From: Centropristis striata
Lineage: Eukaryota; Chordata; Actinopteri; Perciformes; Serranidae
Length of the DNA stretch: 64,000 bases
Assembly: GCF_030273125.1 (NCBI RefSeq)
Contig: NC_081521.1
Coordinates: 25,470,976-25,534,975 of the forward strand
Direction: 5' to 3'
Positions 55,192 to 64,000 of the stretch are shown in pieces. Under the pieces are notes generated by a model, which was not told where the DNA came from, did no database searches, and saw only the letters and a list, made by a program, of their open reading frames with translations. The stretch's first letter is position 1, and each line of letters opens with the position of its first letter. The position numbers and the translations under genes were made by a program.

Positions 55192-58100
55192 CTGTGCATG
55201 AACAAGATGTTGAGGTTTGGTAGCACCTGGTTTCTTTCTTGCAACCGCTGGTGAGCCGTCTTTCCTCAGGCTGGGGGTCCGACAAAGTGGTGGGCGGAGC
55301 TTTGAACTCTGCGATATAACTGAGGAGGAGTCGTCCACAATCTCTCCACCAATGGCAGACAGGCAGCTGCGTTCTGAGCTGCTGAAGAGGTTGAGGTGCT
55401 CTGCAGATGATTCAGTGCTGTCCGCTAAATCAAAAACAGTGAAAACAGACGTTGGTGGATGACTTTAAACTCTGAGAAAATACAAGACAGAAATAAAAAA
55501 ATATCACATTGGTGGTGATGCCTGGCATATTCTTCCATGCTTTTCAAATCAACAGTGACTTTAAAAATACCTTTGGAGTCTAAGTGAGCCAAGAAATCAA
55601 ACTGTTTTCTGTCAAAAAACCCAACTCACTTAATGGATGATGACTTTTCCATTGTTCACAGTTACGATGAAGATGATGGTGATGAAGATGGAGATTGTTG
55701 AGCTCATTTTCAGCCGCAGCCTCAGGGGAGGAGCTGACTGCAGGACTGGTCTCCGCTCCCTGCGACTGGTTCCCAGGGTAACAAGCAGGGGGAAGCGAGC
55801 CGCGGCCAGAGGAGGAAGATGATTGGCTGAGGGTGGTGGAGGCGGTGCTGCCAGAGCCAATGGAGTGCGGCCGTGGATACTCTAAGCCCCTGTGTGAACA
55901 ACAGGCCACAGGGACTGACGACACATAGATAGATGTCATCAATGAGAATTAATAGGCCGGGTCAGTGAGCAATGAGGGCACAAGCAGTTATTAGACAAGA
56001 TTTAGTTTTTATTTTGACATCTACATACTAGCTTTGTTTAGTTGAATGTAACAAAATGGAGAGAAGACTCCGGTCTCCAGCCATGCTCGCCACTCTGTGA
56101 GGCTGTACACAGCAGTGCTTTAAGCAATGCTAACATGCTCACAATGTTACCATGCTAAAGCTTAGGAGGTATACTGTTATTGTTACTGTAATTCATGTTT
56201 ACCAAGTTCATTATGGTGAGGCTGATGGGGATTCATTAGGCCTGCAAGTATTACACTGAAGTACAGAATTTAAGTTTTATAGACACACACTTTTTTTTAA
56301 TTCAATAAAGTGATTCTGATATAACAGTAAGTGTAAAATGTTTTCACATTAACATCTAGTAGTAAAGATAAGTTCTGTGTGTGCAGCTCCTTACTTCTCC
56401 CAGGCAGGCTGCAGCTGACGGCTCGGTCGCAGATGGCAGCATCACTAGGTTGAATGTCCATAAAAGGTTTGCGGCCCATTCCCATGAACACCCTCTCCTG
56501 CATACGCAGCTCTGGAACATTATAGTATATGAACAATATATGTTTTTTAAAGCACTTTTTAAACTATACTTTTAGGCAAATCCTTTAACAAAGGAAATAT
56601 GTTGTTGTGTTGTTGTTCCTACCTCTACTGTGTGTGGCCTGATCCCACAGAATCTTCTCCAGGTCGGTGGTCCAGGCTTTCTTCACCTCCATGCTGGAGG
56701 CCTTCAGGGTGTAGGTGTCCTCACTTTTTCTCCTGCGGAACCAGATCTCAAAACACAAGCCGCTCACACTTGAGTTGTGGGTCATCCCGAGGTCGCTCGT
56801 CTGGGAGAGAAAATACAAAGAGACACTCAGGAATGACCCTGATTTATAGAATATACCACGTATCATCACAGCTGAGTATTAAGGATGTGTACAGACCTTG
56901 AATGACTGCTTGTAGACATAAACATCATTGCCAATATCTGTCTTTTTGGTCTTGCTAAAGAGGATGAGATCTTCAAAGAGAAAGATGCGGCGGACACATT
57001 TCTTCTTTCTAAAGAAAACCGTGAACTCGTCCTGGCGAATCAGCTGGCCCTGCTCCTTCAAATTCACCTGAGAGAGCAAAACAAAAGAAAACTGTTAGTT
57101 AAATTGCTGTGCATCAAGTATAACTAGGGCTGCAAGTAGCACTGAACGGGACAGAGCAGAGTGGAGCCGGAGATCGTTGGCTGCCACCGCTGAAAAGAGT
57201 GTACAACAAACGGGTGATGAGTAATGAAAGGTGGCGTGGTCAATCAAAGGGGCGGAGCAATCGATAAGCAGTTAAACAGGGAGTCTCTGCTGAGTACAAC
57301 GACACCTCATAGAAGTCTGTAGGACAAACGGTTCATAAATTAGTAAAAGGGGGAGTGGCTAATCAAAAGGGGCGGGGTAATCGATCATCAGTTAAACAGG
57401 GACTCTATGCCGAGTGCACTGACACCTTATACAAGTCTCTAGGACAAATGGACTCTGGACTCTGATGAAGCATGAGAAGTTTGGACCAGATCGGACAAAG
57501 TACCGGTATGTAAAAGTTATAACGATCTTGATTCTTCTTCCGGAATAATAATAATAATAATAGATGGACCAATTACAATAGGGTCCTCGCACCCTCTGTG
57601 CTCGGCCCCTAATTAACATTTTTTAAATGTAAATATCTTACATCACAGTCCTGAATGGCATCCATGGTGAGCAAATCATTGCCGTGTCGCATCTGAAAGC
57701 GAACCAGGTCTGAAGCAGCTTTGATCTCAGCCCTTTCCCGCTCCCTCTCACTGCTGGTCAGATCAGGCACATATGAACCCTGTCCGCACACACTTTGCGC
57801 GCACACACTAGATGCGAGCAGTGTATCCTGGATCATGTCTTTCGGCCTGTATGAACCAGCCAGAGACAGCATGTCCTGCAGCAGGAGGCTGTACTTGCTG
57901 ATCCTCTGGATGGGCCTCAGCAGGTATGATGAGAGGTCCATCATGTCCCCCAGCTCCTGCTGCTTCTTCTGCGAGGGGAGACAACATAGGACTGTAAAGC
58001 TGACAGGTAAAGCATGGCTCTAACACAAAAATAAAACTTTGAGAAAACTAAATTGGAAAATAGTGTTCAGATACAATGTCATAAAATAACATATTCTGAG

Positions 58101-60019
58101 TAAGATGGAGCTTACATTGTGTAACCACAAAAGGAAAGGGATTTAAAAGATCTGCTTAAGAAGATTTTATATTGAAAACTCTTTCGCTTGTATGTTTCAG
58201 GTAAGAAAAAGAAAGGACACATGAACTGACCTTGAAGATGTCGTGGCGGCGGTGCAGGATCAGGGCGTCAGACAGAGGTTTGTTCTTGCTGTACAGAGCA
58301 TAAAGGCCGAAACTCTCACTCTGTGGAAAGAGCCCAAGTTACACCACATTATCAAATGTATGTTTTTAATCAGCCAACGTTTACTCTTAAGTAGCCATAT
58401 ATCAATAACAATATTACTCATTTCGACCATAACAAGGACAACAATGGGAATAAGTCCAATTACTTTTTGTGTGATCCTCTTATTAATTGTGTATGAACAT
58501 TTTTCTTTATGAATAGTCAAATAAACAAAACAAAAGAAAGCTTAGAGAAGTAGGCTGGGCTTATTCTATTGCGCCAGCAGATTAAAGTTTTGCAAGTAAA
58601 ATCTTATTTTTTCATGCTTTTTTTGCTTCCATAACATAACTTTTTTCAGACTGGTGCAAAGAAAACATAAAAAAATACATATTTAGCTGGTTATTCTCCT
58701 ACACTTCTGCAAAAATCACCAAAAATTAAGATTAGATAACTCCTGTTTTGCATATTATAACACAACATTTCTCATAACATGTAATAGAAAGAAAATAATT
58801 GTCTTAATGTAAATAATATTTAGTTTCATGGTGATATTTATAAGATAAAAGTTTTACCCTGTGTCCCCCCATAAAATAACTTTAATATTAATACATTTTT
58901 TCCAAATGTTCCTTCTTTAATATATCAATAAGAATTTCAAACATTTTTACTGAAATTATATACTATATATACATTTATATTCATTACAGTTGTACAGTTA
59001 CCACTCACATGTCTGATAAAGCAGCGGGCCACCATGGCGGGCTCCCTCTGGCAGGCCTCCAGCTCTGGCAGGAAGTAGTGGCTGTGGAAGTCGTAAAGCT
59101 TCTCCAGGTTACCGAAGATGACACCACGCTTGCCCCTGAGGTCCTGAGGGATGTCTGGCCTGTCCAGCAGGGGGAGGTAATGGGTCAGGATGTAGCCCAG
59201 TGAGCGAACATACTCCCTCTCTGTGAACACCAGCTCCTCCAGCACACGCTGCAGCCTCCTGTTGGCACAGACAGAAAAAATAACTTCAAACACGTGAGTA
59301 CACCAGAGTACTGACTCTGAGTTTGAAATAACCAATTTTTTTTTTCTCCTTGTTGACTGAATGTCAAATTTATGTTTATTTCTGCATCTGTATAAAGCAG
59401 ATTATATTAGGAAAGTTGTTCCAAGTGTCTTTAAGTCTAAGGTTGATAGTGCTGTGTGGTTGGTTACAAATGCTTTGTACGGTATGTCTCTCTCCACTGT
59501 AAATTGATTATTTATTAGTCAAATTTGCATAGGCCCTTTGTTGAGCCTGTAGAATGCAATTTTGTTGTGTAGGTATGGGAGACAGGGATGGGGCAGATGA
59601 CAGTGACATGCTTTCATTTTACTCTCTATACATGCACTGTGAAAGAAAAGAAACATGACACGTATCGATGGATTATGAGATAACTGGATGGATTGTTATT
59701 ATTATTATGATAATGACCCCCAAAACACAGACAAGGGAAACATATTTTCCATCTTGCATAGCAGCTCCACTGCTGACATAGGCTTACTGCTTTCTATATA
59801 AGTAGGCTGGAAAGCTATATTAAGATTATGTCACAAATGTGCACTGTAAAACCCAACTTGTTGTTTCAACCTAAATATTTGAGTGTCCATGCTGTGAAAG
59901 AATTTTATGTAAAGACAACAAAGACAATGGAGTTAACTCAAATAAATCTTGCTATTTGACTCAATATTTTAAGTTAAAATGACTTTTTGCACAAATCTTT
60001 GTTGTATTGAAAAGGAAAA

Positions 60020-60098
<79 letters not shown>

Positions 60099-63046
60099 AT
60101 CCATCCATCCATCCATCCATCCATCCATCCATCCATCCATCCATCCAATCAAACTGTTTTCAGGAGCAAAAATGTGATTGGGATTGAGCCCATTAACTCT
60201 GCAACGAGATGCATAGATGTAATTAATGGCATTCACTGTAAAGACAGGTTCAGTGTCTGGTAGGCCTGCACGGAAATGTATCATGTTGACAGGTAGAAAA
60301 TATAAAGTGAAAAGAATCAGAAGAAACAGTACCTGTAGTACTTCATTGGAAGCTTAGAGACAGAAAAGAGCGCATCAAATCCTATTAAGACTCACAAGAT
60401 TAGTAAAGTTAACTACCTTCACTCACCCACAGAATATTATCTTGCAAAGCAAATGTCTGATAATTCAGATTTTTTTTTTGATTAGTAATGAAAGCACACT
60501 TCACCCACATGTAGTAAACTTACAGGGCATTGCTGGCACTCTCCTGTGGACAAAACGCCCCCTCATATCTTCCGATGGGCAGGCTGGAGTGTTTGCAGCA
60601 TAAAGCCCCGTTACCCCCTGCAGCCCCCCGGTCGCTCATACAGGAGTCGTCTGAGCAGAAGCTCCCGTGGCGTGAGATCTGGAACTTCTGAGCTTCCTGG
60701 AGGATCCGACAGGACGGCTGACCGTGGTGCGAGCAGGATGACGGGGATCGGACTCGCTGCTCTGGAGGAGTGGATGACCCGGCCGCAGCCTCTGCCCCCG
60801 TGGTGCATGAGTCCTGGCTCACCGACCTTCCTCCGAGACCCCGCCCCCAGGGGAACCACTGGCAGCCGACAGTGTGGGACTGAGACAGAGCAGCGGCGTC
60901 TCTCTCGCTCCTCGCTCTGCTCGTCTGTCTCCTCCTCGCCTCTCTTTCTGTTCTCCTTGCTGACCTATTACTGAATCATACAAAGGCATCAATACTGAAA
61001 ATACTTTGTAAACATCACTGATGTTCAGTAAAGACCTGAACTGGGACTGGCTAGCAGTTCAGAATAAAAATGAATGACAAAGTGGGTTACAAGTAATTTT
61101 TAAACAAAACAATCACAGAAAAAGCAACATGTCAGCAGCATCCTCCTCAAAGGTTCATGTATTATTTAAAGACTGTTTTGAAATCACAATGAACCAGAAA
61201 ATCTTACTACTTAATCCTAGCTGAGATGAATGGACGAATAAATAACACCAAATTAATTTGTTGGTCAGATGCTTATTTAGCTATTTATTGTATTTATTCC
61301 TGTGTATCTTATTTTATTTATTTCTATTTCTCATTGTTTCTCAGTTTATTTATAGGATGTGTTTACAATGAAATACACTGTATGTTGTTACAATGTTTAA
61401 ATAATATACAAAAATATTAAATATTCTTTAATAGTCTTCTGAGTCATATTGCTGCAAAATTCTTGCCCAACTTACAGTCATGGAAAAAAATTATTAGACC
61501 ACCCTTGTTTTCTATATTATGGTTTTCTTGATAATGATTTTGGTTATTATCAAGAAAACCATGGAAAATGGCTAGATATCAGCTTTTTAATCAGACTCTT
61601 ATGAGCTATTTCTATTGTTATCATTATTTGTCCAAACAAATGTACCTTTAGTTGTACCAGGCATTAAAATGAACAAGAAACTGAAGGGAAAAAAATGATC
61701 TAATTTTTTTTCCCATGACTGTATAGAAATGGTTGATTTTCATTGATATCGGTCGCCATATTGGTAATCAAAATCACTCGCAAAAAGTAACTTGGGCTCT
61801 TTTATAAATCACCTGTGAGGTGACTGTGGAGGGACCTTTGACTCCTGGTTGGTTGCAGCATCACTTTGATCCTCAGGTTTCCTGTTACAGCCGTCGACAG
61901 TTGTTGAGTTTGTGTTATTGTCACCCAGGATCGGCCTTCTCTTTCCTAAATCCACCACTCCCGACACAATGCCCTCCCACTGCGGGTGGCGAGGCCCAGG
62001 CGTTGATTGCACCACTAGACTCTGACCACCGGGGGACGGTGTGTTAACATTAGTGCTCACCACATCAACATAATGACGTTCACACCAGCTGCTAGAATCT
62101 GGTGGTTGGTGGAAATCCTCCTCCACGTCCTGCATCCTTTCCTGAAGCTGCTGCCTGGCCTCCTGGCATCTCAGCCAGGCTACGTTCCACACCTGCATCC
62201 CCCTGGAGCTCCGCAGGGCACTGGCCTGGGCTTTTATCTCCTGGAATCTCTCCGGGCTGAACTGGAGGAACCGGTCTTCGAAGGTCTTCAGGATGGAGGT
62301 GTCATTGGCGATGTTTTGGGCTGAGGCATGTGCTGCGTGGATATCAGAGTCTTGTTTCAGCTGTATTGACTGAGTGTTTGTTTTATTGACGGATGCTGTA
62401 GTCTGGTTGTGGTCTTGTATTGTATGGATTCTGGACTGACTCTGGTCCAGATACTCAATGCATTCACTGGCCAGAGCTGTAGCCTGTTAGGAGATTATAG
62501 AGATCTTCTTTTACCATACAAAAAAAGTGCATGTTCTCATTTTTTTAAAATACACTATTCTTCTGAAGAAATGCTGTAAAAGCACTAGCTGCATACTGAT
62601 CTTGAATATTTGAATACTGAGTATATCTCACACCAACCTGCTCACAAAAATCACACACGTTGACCATGATCTGCAGCTCCCTGCCACATGCCTCTGCCCT
62701 GCACAGAAAGTCCTCCAGGCCAGACCTGAAGGTGCAAACTAGATTCTCGAAGGCCTCCGTCTCTGAGTAGGAGAGTCCTGCCTGCTGGATCCGCTCTGCC
62801 TCCGTCACTAACGTCATGGCATGTTGCCTTCGGTCCTGCAGGAGGAGAGGGGGAGAGAGATTCAGAAAGGGGACGTACAGAGACAAACAAAAACATGACA
62901 GCTGCAAGAAAACGTAGACTCACATTAGCTTCAATAAGGAAACCAGTGAAGCTGTTGAGGATCTGCTCCATTTGGTCTCCAGAGTCCTCTACTGATTCAG
63001 CCTCCAGCAGGTGGCGCTCTCCCTCTACATTAAACCACTGTTGCAT
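55192..63046 (-). CDS. KIAA1755-like Rho guanine-nucleotide exchange factor (DH-PH), 5' part outside window
   Basis: Twelve phase-compatible exons on the minus strand give 1017 codons: 62924-63046, 62638-62835, 61813-62483, 60524-60964, 59009-59258, 58231-58320, 57642-57968, 56897-57067, 56623-56800, 56395-56511, 55630-55881 (acceptor chosen by phase; 55889 is the alternative) and 55192-55424. The first three encode spectrin-like helices (MQQWFNVEGERHLLEAESVE, ETEAFENLVCTFRSGLEDFL). The fourth is Ser/Arg-rich and disordered. The DH domain runs from LQRVLEELVFTEREYVRSLG through FGLYALYSKNKPLSDAL to YLLRPIQRISKYSLLLQDML. The PH domain includes EFTVFFRKKKCVRRIFLFED and TYTLKASSMEVKKAWTTDLE. The C-terminus is Ser/His-rich. 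Family knowledge: DH-PH proteins load GTP on Rho GTPases. KIAA1755 belongs with PLEKHG4/ARHGEF40-type GEFs. Synteny beside tgm2 supports the call. The stop codon is not certain. Confidence 0.9.
57121..57612. repeat. Teleost interspersed repeat in RhoGEF intron
   Basis: It starts AGGGCTGCAAGTAGCACTGA. It contains two imperfect repeats of TAATCAAAGGGGCGG(A/G)GYAA-type sequence with AGTTAAACAGGGA, then (AATA)n and AATAGGGTCCTCGCACC, then CTCGGCCCCTAA. The end resembles that of the 15785-16620 family. Confidence 0.6.
58321..59008 (-). other. RhoGEF intron, no exon seen
   Basis: This is an AT-rich intron between the two DH-domain exons. Nothing else is recognised. Confidence 0.4.
60021..60147. 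repeat. (TCTA)n-(CATC)n compound microsatellite
   Basis: About 19 TCTA units are followed by about 12 CATC units, in the RhoGEF intron between exons 59009-59258 and 60524-60964. The CATC part resembles the GGAT tail of RTE-type LINEs, but no LINE body is attached. Confidence 0.9.
61475..61721. mobile_element. Palindromic MITE, TA-flanked (CAGTCATGGAA type), copy 2
   Basis: TA-CAGTCATGGAAAAAAATTAT ... TTTTTTTTCCCATGACTG-TA. The 247-bp element has inverted ends and a central hairpin GGTTATTATCAAGAAAACCA. Sequence is shared with 21753-21994, including GTACCTTTAGTTGTACCAGG and its complement. It lies in a RhoGEF intron. Confidence 0.75.
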
Positions 63047-63116
63047 CTGCAGGGACAGACGAGTCACAACCATATTATGTTTAGTTGTATGAGCATGTAC
63101 ATGTGTAGCTTCTTTT

Positions 63117-63583
63117 CAGTGGTGGAATGTAACTAAGTACATTTACTCTAAGTACTGTACTAAAGTACATGTACTTTACTTGAGTATTTACACATACAAC
63201 ATAACTTTATACATCTACTCCACTACATTTTGAGTCAAATATTGTACTTTTTACACCATTTAGCTGACAGCTTTAATTACTTCTCAGGTTGAGATTTAAG
63301 ATGAAAAAATACATTAATCAAAATGATTATGCAAGTTTATAAAAAGTATGTTAAGTAGGTAACATGAGCCCTACCTTGCATCAAAAATACTTCATTTACT
63401 ATAATATTATTGTATCCATATTTTATTGCACATATATACTGTATATATATATATAAACAATCTGATCTGAGTAGGGCCAGAGAGTTTTGAATGCAGGATT
63501 TTTACTTGTAGTGGAGTAATCTCACAGTGTGTTATTAGTGCTTTTACTTAAATAAAAGGATCCAAATACTTTTTCCACCACTG
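63117..63583 (-). mobile_element. Teleost hAT-like MITE, complete copy
   Basis: The termini CAGTGGTGGAATGTAACTAA and TACTTTTTCCACCACTG are inverted. The 8 bp on each side (CTTCTTTT and TTTCTTTT) match at 7 of 8 positions, consistent with a hAT-type duplication. It is the best-delimited copy of the family that recurs in the window. Confidence 0.75.
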
Positions 63584-63689
63584 TTTCTTTTTAAAGTCCT
63601 AGTCTAATAAGTAAAGTAAAGTTATTGAGGCCAATTCCACAACATGCACTTGTTTCTCATGATGTGTTTAAGGTCTGTATGTTATGTAA

Positions 63690-63815
63690 ATATGTAACTG
63701 TATTCTGTGTTTGCTGCCTCTTGGCCAGGGCTCCCTTGAAAAAGAGGTTCTTAATCTCAATGGGATATTCCCTGGTTAAATAAAGGTTAAATAAAAAATA
63801 AAATAAAAAAAATCA
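63690..63815 (+). repeat. LINE 3' tail fragment
   Basis: TGCTGCCTCTTGGCCAGGGC, then AAAAGAGGTTCTTAATCTCA and GGTTAAATAAAGGTTAAATA is the characteristic 3' end of a common fish LINE (L2/CR1-like) with an A-rich tail. Confidence 0.65.
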
Positions 63816-64000
63816 TTTTATATCATTTATTTGAAGAAACAAAGCATTTCCACCTAAAATTAAGACATTCAGCTCCCCTTTAGCCTGAATGTATTGATCC
63901 TTGTTTTCATAACCACATTTTCTACCACCCTACATGATGTACCTATAAATAAAAATATATCAAAGGCACATGTGATGATAGTGTCTTGCAACTGCTGAAT
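63816..64000. other. Window edge inside or upstream of the RhoGEF gene
   Basis: The RhoGEF gene must continue beyond this edge, because the 63046 exon begins in mid-protein (its ATG is an internal Met at a splice acceptor). No further exon is seen between 63047 and 64000. Confidence 0.4.

Noticed and set aside
60524..60964. Alternative reading frame (RRRCSVSVPHCRLPV) of this RhoGEF exon
   Set aside because: Only the frame containing QEAQKFQISRHGSFCSDDSC stays open from acceptor to donor and joins both neighbouring exons in phase; the other frame ends in a stop inside the exon.
1..64000. tRNA, rRNA or other structural RNA genes
   Set aside because: No tRNA cloverleaf, rRNA or snRNA signature was recognised; a covariance-model scan would be needed to exclude small ones.

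Overview
The window is nuclear DNA from a ray-finned (teleost) fish. The coding genes are split by GT...AG introns and encode vertebrate proteins. The repeats are typical teleost families: BEL/Pao, an R2-group LINE, an L1/Tx1-type LINE, an RTE-like tail, Tc1, V-SINE-like tails and hAT-like MITEs carrying AAGTAAAAGTA motifs. The species cannot be named from the sequence.

Layout. (1) 0-2.4 kb: a short intact gene at 951-1280 that encodes only a Tc1-transposase-type helix-turn-helix plus a basic/acidic tail. (2) 2.4-17.4 kb: a nested transposon cluster. It holds a complete but gag-less BEL/Pao provirus (3438-9838, target duplication TCAAT) on the minus strand. One of its LTRs is split by a 1.7-kb foldback transposon (7937-9674, 8-bp target duplication). 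Next come an L2-like LINE tail, a 27-bp minisatellite of NRF-1-like motifs, and an R2-group LINE in a head-to-tail arrangement with a 265-bp copy of its own 3' end. (3) 18-23.5 kb, plus strand: complete rprd1b (7 exons, 328 aa). (4) 27-30.9 kb, plus strand: a complete klhl10-like BTB-BACK-Kelch gene (5 exons, 576 aa). (5) 31.5-42.7 kb, minus strand: a complete tgm2-type transglutaminase (15 exons, 680 aa) with its catalytic triad. One intron contains a 1.2-kb foldback element. (6) 43.2-49.25 kb, plus strand: a full-length L1/Tx1-type LINE with a 15-bp target duplication and two open reading frames, inserted about 0.47 kb upstream of the transglutaminase start, head to head. (7) 49.3-55 kb: repeat relics and microsatellites. 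(8) 55.2-63.05 kb, minus strand: 12 exons (1017 codons) of a RhoGEF (DH-PH) gene matching KIAA1755. Its 5' end lies beyond the window and its last exon is uncertain.

The order rprd1b - tgm2 - KIAA1755 matches what I recall of human 20q11, which supports the ortholog calls. The klhl10-like gene is an extra neighbour. The host genes do not form a pathway: RPRD1B acts on RNA polymerase II, KLHL10 on ubiquitination in spermatids, TGM2 on protein crosslinking and the RhoGEF on Rho GTPases. Exon coordinates were worked out by hand from splice consensus, reading phase and recalled family sequence. For the three complete genes the summed exon lengths give uninterrupted frames.
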